Shown here one piece after another: positions 8,499 to 17,693 of a stretch of DNA of 64,000 nt. The stretch's first letter is position 1. The number at the start of each line of letters is the position of its first letter. The notes beneath the pieces are model-generated. The model made no database searches. It was given only the letters and a program-made list of their open reading frames with translations, and was not told the DNA's origin. This stretch comes from Bordetella parapertussis (GTDB taxonomy: Bacteria; Pseudomonadota; Gammaproteobacteria; Burkholderiales; SG8-41): assembly GCA_945885345.1 (NCBI GenBank), contig CAMCYP010000001.1, positions 124,001 through 188,000 on the forward strand, read 5' to 3'. Both the position numbers and the translations under genes were made by a program.

Positions 8499-9884
8499 TC
8501 AGGTTGCCCGGGGAATGCGCACGCTGACCAGGGTCCCTTTGCCGCCTGAGGGTTGGCTGAGCACCGCCTCTCCGCCATGCAGGTGCGCAATTTCCTGGAC
8601 AATGGCCAGGCCGAGCCCGCAGCCTTCTCCACCGGATCCATTGATACGATAAAACCGCTTGAAAACAAGTTCATGCTCGGTTTCCGGTATGCCGATGCCG
8701 TCATCTTCAACCTGCAATACGGCAAAGCCGGCAGCGGTGGCCGTTGTCACCGTAATGCGCCCGCCAGCCGGCGTATAGGCAATCGCATTGTCGATCAGGT
8801 TCGACAGCAGTTCGGCGATAAGGAAGGAATCGCCGTGAATCTTCGCTGGCCGTAACTCCAGGCCAAGATCGATTTTCTTGGCGATCGCCGCCGGCATCAG
8901 ATTACCCGCAACGTCCTCGACCACTCGCCGCAGATCCAGTACCTGCATGGCATCAACGCGGTGGAACCCGACTTCCGCGCGCGCCAGCATCAGCAACTGG
9001 TTGGCCAGATGCACTGTCCGCTCTGTCGACAGCCCGAGTGCAGTCAGTACCCGCCTGTATTCCGCCGGATCATGCTGCTGCAGTCCGAGTTCAACCTGCA
9101 TGCGCAATCCGGCAAGCGGCGTGCGCAACTGGTGGGCGGCATTGGCCACGAACTCCTGCTGGGAGCGCAGCGCCAGTTCGAGCTGGCGCAACAGATCATT
9201 CAGCGCGGAAATCACGGGCCGCACCTCAATCGGCGCATGTTCCGGCGGAACAGGGCGCAGGTCGCGGTACGAACGGGTTTCGATTTCCTCGCGCAGCCGC
9301 TCCAGCGGCTCCAGCCCCTTGCCGATGCCGAACAGCATCAGCACAACGACAACAATGACCAGTACCACTTCACTGGCGATCATGGCGGTCAGAATCTGCG
9401 TCGTCAGTACACTGCGCTTGACCGTGGTTTCGGCAACCTGCACGATGGCCGGCTTGCCGCGCAGCGTGACGTGCATCGCCGCCACCCGGATGACTTCTCC
9501 GCCCATCCTGCTGTCATAAAGGTACTCACCCGCATCCAGCAACCGGGTCGGTGGCGGCGACAGGTGCGCGTCCCCGGCAAGCAGCTTGCCGCGCAGATCG
9601 TGCACCGAATAATAAATGCGGTCGAACTGGTCCGTGCGCAGCAGGATGTCAGCGGAACTCGACAGCAGCTCAGGGCTGGCATCCGGTTTGGCATTGATCA
9701 GCCGGGTCAGCGACTGTGCGGTATCGATCAGCACCCAGTCATAGGCCGCAGTCGCGGGCTTCAGCGCGATCGGGTAACCGATGATGGTCGCCATGCCCAG
9801 CAGCAGCACCAGCGGCCACAGCAGCCAGCGAAACAGCAGTCGCCGTACACTGGTGCTAGTTTTCGGGGCCGGTGGGCTTGTCAA
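8499..9884 (-). CDS. Sensor histidine kinase, TctE/QseC-like
   Basis: A membrane histidine kinase partner of the response regulator at 9856. Two transmembrane helices (about 17-42 and 160-187) flank a periplasmic sensor resembling 2CSK_N of TctE and QseC. The phospho-acceptor His251 lies in HQLRTPLAGL, followed by the N box (NLIDNAIAYTP), G1 (VEDDGIGIPE) and G2 (GEGCGLGLAI). I chose the TTG at 9884, giving 461 residues and a 29-nt overlap with the regulator gene. An ATG at 9974 would require a 119-nt overlap and an N-terminus unlike the family. The true start is uncertain; the ligand may be a carboxylate if it is a TctE. Confidence 0.85.
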   Translation of the reverse strand: MTSPPAPKTSTSVRRLLFRWLLWPLVLLLGMATIIGYPIALKPATAAYDWVLIDTAQSLTRLINAKPDASPELLSSSADILLRTDQFDRIYYSVHDLRGKLLAGDAHLSPPPTRLLDAGEYLYDSRMGGEVIRVAAMHVTLRGKPAIVQVAETTVKRSVLTTQILTAMIASEVVLVIVVVVLMLFGIGKGLEPLERLREEIETRSYRDLRPVPPEHAPIEVRPVISALNDLLRQLELALRSQQEFVANAAHQLRTPLAGLRMQVELGLQQHDPAEYRRVLTALGLSTERTVHLANQLLMLARAEVGFHRVDAMQVLDLRRVVEDVAGNLMPAAIAKKIDLGLELRPAKIHGDSFLIAELLSNLIDNAIAYTPAGGRITVTTATAAGFAVLQVEDDGIGIPETEHELVFKRFYRINGSGGEGCGLGLAIVQEIAHLHGGEAVLSQPSGGKGTLVSVRIPRAT

Positions 9885-10536
9885 GGTAATAACCGAAGCC
9901 GCGGATGGAATGGATCTTGACGCCGGCCGGTTCAAGTTTGGAGCGCAGCCGGGAAATATAGACTTCCACGACATTGGGGCTCACGTCGGCTTCCCATCCG
10001 TTGACGGCAGACGCAATCTGGTCCTTGCTGACCATCTTGCCCGCCCGCAGCACGAGGAATTCCAGCACCGTCCATTCACGGGCGGTCAGCCTGACCGGCT
10101 CATTGGCCAGCCAGACGCGCCGTGCAGCAATATCGATCATCAGCGGACCATAGACGATCTGGGTTTCGGTCGTAGCCTGCCCGCGGCGGATTACTGCACG
10201 CACCCGCGCCTCAAGCTCGGCCAGTGAAAATGGCTTGGCCAGATAGTCATCCGCACCAAGGTTGAGGCCATGCACCCGATCTTCCACCTCGTCCCTGGCC
10301 GTCAGCATCAGCACCGGCACATAACGTTCGCGTTTTCTTGCGCGGCGCAGCACTTCGAAACCATCCATGCCCGGCAAGCCAACGTCCAGGATCACCAGGT
10401 CATAGTCTTCGTGCACCAGCAGCGTATCGGCCTCGGTGCCACTGGCGGCCGTTTCCACGATGTTCCCGGCCTGCCGCAGATAACGTACCAGGCCATCGGA
10501 CAGTGTCTTGTCGTCCTCAACAATCAGTATGCGCAT
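9856..10536 (-). CDS. OmpR-family response regulator, TctD/QseB-like
   Basis: A 226-residue regulator: receiver domain (1-118) with acidic pocket EDD at 7-9, phospho-acceptor Asp51 (LVILDVGLPGMDG), Thr79 and Lys101 (KPF), then a winged-helix DNA-binding domain (about 128-220) with the typical RTKL-loop equivalent SRLRSKLEP. The kinase gene follows with overlapping ends, so the pair is one operon. An AGCTT direct repeat about 100 bp upstream may be its own binding site. In related bacteria TctD/TctE control tricarboxylate transport genes; a tctCBA set lies about 29 kb away in this window. Confidence 0.92.
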   Translation of the reverse strand: MRILIVEDDKTLSDGLVRYLRQAGNIVETAASGTEADTLLVHEDYDLVILDVGLPGMDGFEVLRRARKRERYVPVLMLTARDEVEDRVHGLNLGADDYLAKPFSLAELEARVRAVIRRGQATTETQIVYGPLMIDIAARRVWLANEPVRLTAREWTVLEFLVLRAGKMVSKDQIASAVNGWEADVSPNVVEVYISRLRSKLEPAGVKIHSIRGFGYYLDKPTGPEN

Positions 10537-10631
10537 GATTTTCCGGTGCGGCTTTCATGGTCGCACTCTAATACATCGCCCCCGCTGCTCCAACGCCGGC
10601 ATTCCGTATACAAGACATCGCCCTGATTGGT

Positions 10632-10647
10632 AAGCTTCGCGCAAGCT
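10632..10647 (-). promoter_or_regulatory. Direct repeat upstream of the TctD-like regulator (candidate operator)
   Basis: Two copies of AGCTT (minus strand) are spaced 11 bp apart, about one helical turn, roughly 100 bp before the regulator start. OmpR-family regulators bind such tandem half-sites. Inferred only. Confidence 0.35.
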
Positions 10648-10684
10648 AGGATTCAGCCAGAGCAGGGATTCCGGATCCGATGCG

Positions 10685-11758
10685 CTAATTCGCGCGCAAC
10701 ATCCCGGCAGCGCTGCGGGCAGCGACAAACAACCGGTTGCGTTCCAGCGTGGCCGGCAACACCCGGGGAATGACCAGCGCCTCGTTCAGCCGGCAATCCG
10801 CCAGTGCGCGATGAATGAGCTGTGCGATTTCATCGAGATCATCCAGCGGATGCAGCGGCCAGCAAAACCCCTCCAGCATCGACTCGTCGAACGGCGAACT
10901 CAGGCTCAGGCGCAACTCTCCGGCGCCTGCCGCCAGCGCATGCGCCGACAACACCGCTTCGGGATCGCCGACGCTCATGCGAAAACGCCGCACGTTATTG
11001 CTGAGGAACAAGCTCAGCGCTGCCTCCAGTTGTGCAGCGCGCCCGAGGTAAGCGGCCTTGACCAGCGGCTGCGGCGGTCGCGGCATCGGCAGCACTTCCA
11101 GTCCCGGCTGCGCCAGCTGGCGCGTCAATTCCCGCGTCAGCGGCATGCCCCAGGTTCCGATGTTGGAGGCAGACTCGAGAAATGATGGCAAATGCTGCGG
11201 CGTGACGCCGGCGCCGATCAGGAAACGCAGGTGCGCCTGTTCTCGACCAGGGCCCACGGCCACCGGCTCCGGTATCAGTGTGTCGGCGACTGTGCGCTCC
11301 GCCGGATCACGGACAGCACGCCATAACGCACAGGGTGACAAGGCCTCCAGCGCCGCAGCGCTGCACAGCGCATTACCCAGGCCGAAATTGCGCGTGGCGC
11401 CGACGGCACCATGCTGCTCCAACAATGCGGTAATTTTATCGATTTCAGGCAGTGCACCCGGCAAGGTCAGCTGCGCGCGCGCGCCGGCGACGATGACCAG
11501 CGGAATCGCAAAGAACTGCAGGCCGATGCCATCGCCACCGCCATCAACCGCTGCAGCCAGTGCCTGCCACACCCGGCGCACGGCAAGCGGCGGACCACCC
11601 TGTAAGGCAGTACGGATCGCTGCGTCATCACCTGCTGTCAGTGCAACAGCGAGGTCTGCCGCCAGTCGTGCACCGTCATCCTGCGCCGCTGCATGGAGTA
11701 GCGAGTCAGCCGATACCGCAGCAATCCGCGGTTCCGGCAATGATTCGATGACACTCAT
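10685..11758 (-). CDS. Conserved-looking hypothetical protein, 357 residues
   Basis: I do not recognise a family. The protein is soluble-looking, Ala/Leu-rich, with no signal peptide or clear membrane helix and no obvious catalytic motif. An N-terminal helical part (GDDAAIRTALQGGPPLAVRR) is followed by alternating short hydrophobic strands and helices (IPLVIVAGARAQLTLPG; LRLSLSSPFDESMLEGFCWP), suggesting an alpha/beta fold. The ATG at 11758 overlaps the stop of the broken Bug gene upstream (ATGA), so it may once have been translated in coupling with that gene. A start at 11797 is possible but would overlap the remnant by 43 nt. Confidence 0.6.
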   Translation of the reverse strand: MSVIESLPEPRIAAVSADSLLHAAAQDDGARLAADLAVALTAGDDAAIRTALQGGPPLAVRRVWQALAAAVDGGGDGIGLQFFAIPLVIVAGARAQLTLPGALPEIDKITALLEQHGAVGATRNFGLGNALCSAAALEALSPCALWRAVRDPAERTVADTLIPEPVAVGPGREQAHLRFLIGAGVTPQHLPSFLESASNIGTWGMPLTRELTRQLAQPGLEVLPMPRPPQPLVKAAYLGRAAQLEAALSLFLSNNVRRFRMSVGDPEAVLSAHALAAGAGELRLSLSSPFDESMLEGFCWPLHPLDDLDEIAQLIHRALADCRLNEALVIPRVLPATLERNRLFVAARSAAGMLRAN

Positions 11759-11967
11759 TCTACTTTCGCGCCGGAAGCCTTGACGGCCTCGCCCCACTTC
11801 ACCAGTTCGGTCTTGATGAACGCGGTGTACTGCCCCGGCGTATCACCGACGATGTAACGAATCGTGCGCGACAGATACGCAGCGGCATCCTGCGCCAGCG
11901 TCGCGTCGGCCGTGCCCAGCATCCCCAGAGCAGCGATAGACTGAGGTAAGTATTTGTTTTTAAACAT
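11755..11967 (-). pseudogene. Gutted Bug/TctC receptor gene (signal peptide joined to C-terminus)
   Basis: The 70-residue frame begins with a signal-peptide-like segment (MFKNKYLPQSIAALGMLG) and ends with a typical Bug C-terminus (TAFIKTELVKWGEAVKASGA). It lacks the roughly 250-residue ligand-binding core that Bug proteins (about 320 residues) need. The simplest reading is an internal deletion that left both ends in frame. It cannot bind ligand as a Bug protein; whether it is still expressed is unknown. It overlaps the following unknown gene by 4 nt and lies next to an intact Bug gene. Confidence 0.75.
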
Positions 11968-12038
11968 ATTTTTCTATGAATCGCATGATGATTAACCGCA
12001 TCTGAAATCCCCTGCTTCCGCCGCGCTGCACTACATCA

Positions 12039-13022
12039 TCAATCCACCCGCGCGCCAGACTCCTTCACGACCTTGGCCCACTTCGCGTAATCAGCCTTGA
12101 CTACACGGGCAAATGCTTCAGCGCTGCCGCCGACGGCATCAGCGCCCTGCGCGTTCAAACGCTTGACCAGCTCCGGCGAAGCCAGCGCGGCATTCAATTC
12201 GGCATTGACGCGTTTCACGATTGCCGCGGGCGTACCTGCAGGCGCAAAAATTCCGAACCAGTTGACGACCTCATATCCGGGAACCGTTTCGGCAATCGCC
12301 GGCAATTCCGGAAAAGCCGCGGAACGTTTCGGTCCGGTCACAGCCAGGCCGCGCAACTTGCCGCCGGCTCGCACCTGTGGTGCCAGCGGCACTGCGCTGG
12401 CAATCGTCACGCCGATCTGTCCGGCCAGCAAGTCGGTGATCAGCGGCCCCGTGCCTTTGTACGGAATATGTTCCATGCGCACACCGGCCATGGACTTGAA
12501 CAGCTCCATTGCAAGGTGGCTCGATGAACCGCTGCCGGCGGAACCGTAATTGATCTTGCCGGGATTGGCCTTGGCATAAGTGATCAGATCCTTGACCGTT
12601 TTTGCCGGCAGCGAAGGCCCCGCCGCCATCATCAGCGGCACGGCAACGAACTGCACCACCGGCGTGAAATCCTTGATCGCGTCGTACGACACTTTTTTGT
12701 ACAGATGCGGATTGATCACATGCGGAATCGACGAAAACAGCAGGGTATAACCGTCGGCATTCGCCCGCACTGCGATTTCCGTGGCAATCAATCCGCCGGC
12801 GCCGCCGCGATTGTCCACCACCACCTGCTGTCCCAGCCGGTCGCTTAATTGCTGGGCTGCAACCCGCCCCAGGATGTCAGCAGCGCCGCCCGGCGGAAAG
12901 CCCACCACCAGGCGCACCGGGCGATCCGGATAAGCACCGACAGCGGCGGCAGATGCCAGCGGGGATAACACGGCTGCGGTAGCGGATGCTGCGAAAATCA
13001 GGCCTGCGTAACGGATGTTCAT
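12039..13022 (-). CDS. Bug-family (TctC-like) tripartite tricarboxylate transporter substrate-binding protein
   Basis: A 327-residue periplasmic receptor. The signal peptide is about 1-26, with AS-AA-type cleavage. The mature start YPDRPVRLVVGFPPGGAADI carries the family's ligand-loop glycine-rich turn, followed by VVDNRGGAGGLIATE, the carboxylate-binding region of Bug proteins. A good ribosome site (GAGGA) precedes the ATG. No membrane partner is adjacent, as is common in Burkholderiales where orphan Bug proteins share or lack TctAB. The ligand is probably a carboxylate or an amidated acid, but cannot be read from sequence. Confidence 0.9.
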   Translation of the reverse strand: MNIRYAGLIFAASATAAVLSPLASAAAVGAYPDRPVRLVVGFPPGGAADILGRVAAQQLSDRLGQQVVVDNRGGAGGLIATEIAVRANADGYTLLFSSIPHVINPHLYKKVSYDAIKDFTPVVQFVAVPLMMAAGPSLPAKTVKDLITYAKANPGKINYGSAGSGSSSHLAMELFKSMAGVRMEHIPYKGTGPLITDLLAGQIGVTIASAVPLAPQVRAGGKLRGLAVTGPKRSAAFPELPAIAETVPGYEVVNWFGIFAPAGTPAAIVKRVNAELNAALASPELVKRLNAQGADAVGGSAEAFARVVKADYAKWAKVVKESGARVD

Positions 13023-13122
13023 GATGGTTCCTCGTAGTTGTTATGGTCGTACGCCGGAATGACCGGATTGATTACAGCAAAAACCATAGCAGTAATCATG
13101 CCACTCACGCACGCACAGACCG

Positions 13123-14841
13123 TTACCAGCCCAGCACATAGGCCGGACGACGCGGATCCGCGCCACCATGCAGCACGCCCTGCGCATGATCGTTGACGAT
13201 GGTGCAAACCGAACCCGCCAGCCAGGTCATGTCATCCCACCAGTAGACCTTGTGACCCATCGCCGCCAGCGCGTCGCCGGTCTGTTTTGCAATGCGCGAT
13301 TCCAGGTACAGGCGCCCCGGGAAATAGGCATGCGGTTCAAACGAACCCGGATAGCTGTAATTGGCAAAACGCGGCGCTTCGACGGCATCCTGCACACCCA
13401 TGCCGAACACGTTGACATTGAGGAACACCTGGATCATGGCCTGGATCTGTACGTCCCCCCCCGGGGTGCCGAAGGGCATGTAGGCCTTGCCGTTTTTCAG
13501 TGCCAACGCCGGATTCGGCGTCAACCGCGGACGTTTGCCTGGCGCCACCGAAGACGGATGCGAGGGGTCGGCCCACGACTGGGTGCCACGCCCCGAACAG
13601 ACGATGCCCACACCGGGGACAATCGGCGTCTTGTCAGAACCATCTGAAGGCGTCGCGGAAAACGCATTGCCATGGCGATCAATCACGCACAGGTAGGAAG
13701 TATCGCCGGGCCCCGGTGATTCTTCGGACTGCGGCGGCGGCATGCAGATGTTGGCGAGCGCGGTCAGCGATTTCGGATCACCTGCCGGCGGCATCCCCGG
13801 CCAAGCCTGCCGGTCGCGGATCAGCGTGCACCGCCATGCCGAATATTTCTCCGACAACAGCCCGGTCAACGGCACCTTGACGAATTTGGGATCACCGAAA
13901 TAATGATGGCGGTCGGCAAAAGCCAGCTTCAGCGCTTCGGTGACAACGTGGATGTACTGCGGCGTGTTGTGCCCCATTGCCTTCAGGTCATAAGCCTTGA
14001 GGATGTTAAGCGCCATTGGCAGTGCCGGGCCCTGCGACCATGGCCCGCAGGCATGCAGCTCGATATTGCCGAACTTCGATTTCACCGTCGGTTCAAAATT
14101 GACTTTGAAGCCGGCGAAGTCCTCGTAACGCATCAGGCCGCCCTGCTGGGTGATCCATTTCGTCACATCGAGCGCGATGTCGCCCTTGTAGAACGCGTCG
14201 CGCGCGGCCTGCAGGCCGGCCTTGCGGCCCTTGCGGCTGGCACGGCGCTCCTGATCCACCATGTATTGCAGCGTGCGACCAAGATCCGCCTGCACGAAAA
14301 CCTTGCCTGGCACCGGCGGTTTGCCGCCGGGCATGAATACTTTTTTGCTCGAGGGCCAGCGCGAATAGTTATCGGTGTTGTCGGCGATGAATTCAGCCAT
14401 CAGCGGATACATCGGAAAACCCTTGCTCGCGAAACGGATCGCCGCCGTCGCCACTTCGCCGAAACTCATGGTGCCGAAACGCGACAGTGCGGTGATCCAT
14501 GCGTCCGGTGCGGCCGGCACCACGCAGCGCTCCACGCCGGGCGGAATCTTGCCGCCGTGTTTTTTCATGAAATAGTCAGGCGTCACCGCACGCGGCCAGA
14601 CACCGAGCCCGTCGATGGAATGCACCTTGCGGTCTTTGGCGGTGTAAATGATCTGCGGCGCAACGCCGCCGATGTTGACCTTCTCGGTCTGCAGCACACC
14701 GATGGCCAGGCCGGCTGCAACACCGGCGTCAATGGCATTGCCGCCGGCCTCAAGGATTTCGAAAGCCGCGTGGGCGGCAAGATAATGGCCCGCGGCAACC
14801 ACATGCCGGGTGCCCATGATGGTCATGCGTTTGCTGGTCAT
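13123..14841 (-). CDS. Gamma-glutamyltransferase family protein (Ntn hydrolase)
   Basis: A 572-residue member of the gamma-glutamyltransferase family, which self-cleaves at a Thr that becomes the nucleophile. That site is visible as GPGDTSYLCVIDRHGNAFS, aligning with the family's HGTTHxxVxDxxGN. The family-typical N-terminus ILEAGGNAIDAGVAAGLAIG is also clear. No signal peptide is present, unlike canonical periplasmic GGTs, so a cytosolic acylase- or oxamate-amidohydrolase-like role is possible. The ATG at 14841 has GGAG at the right spacing; the frame stays open to 15093 but would then cover the divergent Bug gene. Confidence 0.88.
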   Translation of the reverse strand: MTSKRMTIMGTRHVVAAGHYLAAHAAFEILEAGGNAIDAGVAAGLAIGVLQTEKVNIGGVAPQIIYTAKDRKVHSIDGLGVWPRAVTPDYFMKKHGGKIPPGVERCVVPAAPDAWITALSRFGTMSFGEVATAAIRFASKGFPMYPLMAEFIADNTDNYSRWPSSKKVFMPGGKPPVPGKVFVQADLGRTLQYMVDQERRASRKGRKAGLQAARDAFYKGDIALDVTKWITQQGGLMRYEDFAGFKVNFEPTVKSKFGNIELHACGPWSQGPALPMALNILKAYDLKAMGHNTPQYIHVVTEALKLAFADRHHYFGDPKFVKVPLTGLLSEKYSAWRCTLIRDRQAWPGMPPAGDPKSLTALANICMPPPQSEESPGPGDTSYLCVIDRHGNAFSATPSDGSDKTPIVPGVGIVCSGRGTQSWADPSHPSSVAPGKRPRLTPNPALALKNGKAYMPFGTPGGDVQIQAMIQVFLNVNVFGMGVQDAVEAPRFANYSYPGSFEPHAYFPGRLYLESRIAKQTGDALAAMGHKVYWWDDMTWLAGSVCTIVNDHAQGVLHGGADPRRPAYVLGW

Positions 14842-15044
14842 GCGATCTCCTTGCGGGGTACGGGGCGATAATGCGGGAATGATCGGAATTCTACCCTGCA
14901 CCCGACTGCTTGACCCCGTCCGCACCACAAACTGGACGCGGCGGGACGGCACAACCGCGGCAAGCTTGGTAAACTCCGCCACTTCACAAACACCTGTGAC
15001 GGAACAGTGCTTCCGGATGCAGGCCACCCGAGGAGAACACCGAT

Positions 15045-16013
15045 ATGAAACTGTCCCATTTGGGCATCGCCGCTGTTGCCGGCACACTGGCATTGACCGC
15101 CCCTGCTCAAGCGCAAAATTATCCCGTGCGGACGATCCGCATGGTGATTCCGTTTGCCGCCGGCGGCAACACCGACATTATCGGTCGCATCTTCGTGCCA
15201 AAGATGGCTGAAATCCTCGGCCAGCAGATCATCATTGACAACCGCGGTGGCGCCGGCGGCACAATCGGCAGCGAAGCCGTAATGCGCGCGGCTCCAGACG
15301 GCTACACGCTGTTGATGGCTTCGGCCGGCCATACCATCAATCCGGCCATGATCAAAAAGCTGCCCTACGATTCGGTCAAGGACTTCACGCCGCTCGGCAT
15401 CGTCGCCGACGTGCCGACCGCGTTTGTGATCCACCCGTCACTGCCACCGAAAAACGTGAAAGAATTCATCGCGCTGGCCAAGGCCCGCCCCAATGACATT
15501 TTTTACTCGACCGCCGGTATCGGTACCGTGGGACATCTCTCAGCGGAGTTGCTGATCTCCAGTACTAATATCAAGATCACTGCCGTGCATTACAAGGGCA
15601 GCGGTCCGTCAATGATCGACCTCGTCGGCGGCCATGTGCAGATGCAGTTCCCGAGCATGCCTGCGGCGGTTCCGTACGTCGCCTCCGGCAGGCTGCGGAT
15701 GATCGCGCAGACCGGCGCAAACCGTTCACCCGCGGCACCGACCGTGCCGACGATGATCGAACAGGGCCTGAAGGATTTTGTCGTCTCCAGCGGTTTTTCA
15801 ATGTTCGGTCCGGCCAACCTGCCCAAGCCGATCGTCGACCGCGTCAACGCCGCGCTGGTACAATCGTTGAAGGATCCCAAGGTCAGCAAAACCCTGCTCG
15901 ACCAGGGCGCCGAACCGAACGGCAGCACCCCGGAAGCACACGACAAATTCAATCGCGCCGAAATCCAGAAATGGATCAAGGTTGCGCGCGCCGCAGGCAT
16001 CCAGCCCAACTGA
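15045..16013 (+). CDS. Bug-family (TctC-like) substrate-binding protein
   Basis: A 322-residue periplasmic receptor with signal peptide (LALTAPAQAQ, cleavage near residue 24), then NYPVRTIRMVIPFAAGGNTD and IIDNRGGAGGTIGSE, the hallmark motifs of the Bug family. It starts behind a strong GAGGAG site, is divergent from the GGT at 13123 across a 200-bp promoter region, and is followed by a strong terminator and then a second GGT. The context suggests it captures a substrate, perhaps a gamma-glutamyl or amide compound, for the flanking hydrolases; this is inference. Confidence 0.9.
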   Translation: MKLSHLGIAAVAGTLALTAPAQAQNYPVRTIRMVIPFAAGGNTDIIGRIFVPKMAEILGQQIIIDNRGGAGGTIGSEAVMRAAPDGYTLLMASAGHTINPAMIKKLPYDSVKDFTPLGIVADVPTAFVIHPSLPPKNVKEFIALAKARPNDIFYSTAGIGTVGHLSAELLISSTNIKITAVHYKGSGPSMIDLVGGHVQMQFPSMPAAVPYVASGRLRMIAQTGANRSPAAPTVPTMIEQGLKDFVVSSGFSMFGPANLPKPIVDRVNAALVQSLKDPKVSKTLLDQGAEPNGSTPEAHDKFNRAEIQKWIKVARAAGIQPN

Positions 16014-16036
16014 CATTGATTGTTGCGCATTGCGCT

Positions 16037-16069
16037 AAAATACGGGGCCGTAAAGCCCCGTATTTTTTT
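16037..16069 (+). terminator. Intrinsic terminator after the Bug gene
   Basis: TACGGGGC (16041-16048) pairs with GCCCCGTA (16055-16062), with flanking A and T runs extending the stem and ending in seven T residues. It separates the Bug gene from the GGT gene that starts 24 nt later, so the latter needs read-through or its own start of transcription. Confidence 0.93.
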
Positions 16070-16092
16070 CAGCCCATTTTCCGAAAACCACC

Positions 16093-17682
16093 ATGCCCCC
16101 TCTCGACTTCCAGTTCCCCTACACCTCCCAGCGCATGCCGGTACTGGCGCGCAATGCCGTCGCCACATCGCAACCGCTGGCGGCACAGGCCGGCCTGCGC
16201 ATGCTGCTCAAGGGCGGCAATGCCGTTGACGCCATACTCGCCACGGCGATTTCACTGACCGTGCTGGAACCGACCAGCAACGGCATCGGCAGCGACGCGT
16301 TCTGCATTTTGTGGGACGGCAAAAAACTGCACGGCCTGAATGCGTCGGGACGCTCTCCCGCAGCCTGGACCGCGGATCGTTTCAAGGGCGCGCAGGCGAT
16401 GCCGATGCGCGGCTGGGATGCCGTCACCGTGCCGGGCTGCGTCTCAGCCTGGGCGGAAATGTCAGCCAAGTTCGGCAAGCTGCCCTTCGCCGACCTGTTT
16501 GAACCGGCGATCAAATACGCGACCGACGGTTACATGGTGACGCCGACCATCGCCCGGCTATGGGCAAACCAGGCACCGGAACTGAAAAACCAGCCGGGAT
16601 ACGCCGAAGCCTTCATGCCGCGCGGCCGGGCACCGGCGCCGGGCGAAAAATTCTCCTTCCCGGCACAGGCCAAAACCCTGGCGCGGATTGCCGAGACCAA
16701 AGGTGAAGCCTTCTATAAAGGCGACCTCGCCGAAAAAATCGTTGCCTGGTCGAAGCAGAATGGCGGCGCGATGACCATGGACGATCTCGCCAGCCACAAA
16801 AACGACTGGGTGGAACCGATCGGCATTGATTACCGCGGATATACGCTGCATGAAATCCCGCCCAACGGCCAGGGCATTGCCGCGCTGATCGCGCTGGGCA
16901 TTCTCGAGAATTTCGATGTCGCCAAGCTGCCTGTGGATTCCCCGGACAGCATGCACCTGCAGATCGAAGCGATGAAACTCGCTTTTGCCGACATCAATGA
17001 ATATGTGTCGGATCCGGCGACCATGCGCGTAACGCCCGCCGAAATGCTCGACAAGGCCTACCTGAAAAAACGCGCGCAACTGATCGATATGAAAAAAGCG
17101 CAGGCACCGACCTTCGGCAATCCGGCCAAGGGCGGCACGGTGTACCTGACCGCCGCCGACGAGTCGGGCATGATGGTGTCTTACATTCAGTCTAACTTCG
17201 CCGGCTTCGGCTCCGGCGTCGTAGTGCCGGGGACAGGCATCAGCCTGCAGAACCGCGGCTACGGCTTCAGCTTGAAACCTGGTCACGCCAACGTTGTCGC
17301 CCCGCGCAAACGTCCATTCCAGACCATCATCCCGGGCTTCCTCACTAAAAACGGCAAACCACTGATGAGCTTCGGCGTGATGGGCGGCTCGATGCAGGCT
17401 CAGGGTCATATGCAGGTGGTATCTCGCCTGGTCGATTACGCCCAGAACCCGCAGGCTGCCGCCGACGCACCGCGCTGGCGCATCGACACCGGCCTCAAGG
17501 TCGGCATCGAACACGGCGTCGCTGCAGAAACCATCGCCGAGTTGCGCGCACGCGGGCATGACATGCCGCAAGCCGACCGCTGGTCTACCGACTTCGGCCG
17601 CGCCCAGCTGATCTACAAAATGGAAGACGGTTATTTCGCCGCTTCAGAACGTCGCACCGACGGCCAGGCCGTCGGATTCTGA
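16093..17682 (+). CDS. Gamma-glutamyltransferase family protein (Ntn hydrolase), second copy
   Basis: A 529-residue member of the GGT family with [19 protein letters not shown] near the N-terminus and the autoprocessing Thr in [18 protein letters not shown]. It has no signal peptide, so it is probably cytosolic, like its divergent relative at 13123. The two are clearly different in sequence, so this is not a recent duplication. The gamma-class carbonic anhydrase gene follows after 11 nt and is probably cotranscribed. The ribosome site before ATG 16093 is weak. The exact substrate (gamma-glutamyl, acyl-amide or oxamate-like) is unknown. Confidence 0.88.
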   Translation: MPPLDFQFPYTSQRMPVLARNAVATSQPLAAQAGLRMLLKGGNAVDAILATAISLTVLEPTSNGIGSDAFCILWDGKKLHGLNASGRSPAAWTADRFKGAQAMPMRGWDAVTVPGCVSAWAEMSAKFGKLPFADLFEPAIKYATDGYMVTPTIARLWANQAPELKNQPGYAEAFMPRGRAPAPGEKFSFPAQAKTLARIAETKGEAFYKGDLAEKIVAWSKQNGGAMTMDDLASHKNDWVEPIGIDYRGYTLHEIPPNGQGIAALIALGILENFDVAKLPVDSPDSMHLQIEAMKLAFADINEYVSDPATMRVTPAEMLDKAYLKKRAQLIDMKKAQAPTFGNPAKGGTVYLTAADESGMMVSYIQSNFAGFGSGVVVPGTGISLQNRGYGFSLKPGHANVVAPRKRPFQTIIPGFLTKNGKPLMSFGVMGGSMQAQGHMQVVSRLVDYAQNPQAAADAPRWRIDTGLKVGIEHGVAAETIAELRARGHDMPQADRWSTDFGRAQLIYKMEDGYFAASERRTDGQAVGF

Positions 17683-17693
17683 CGGGAACAACC

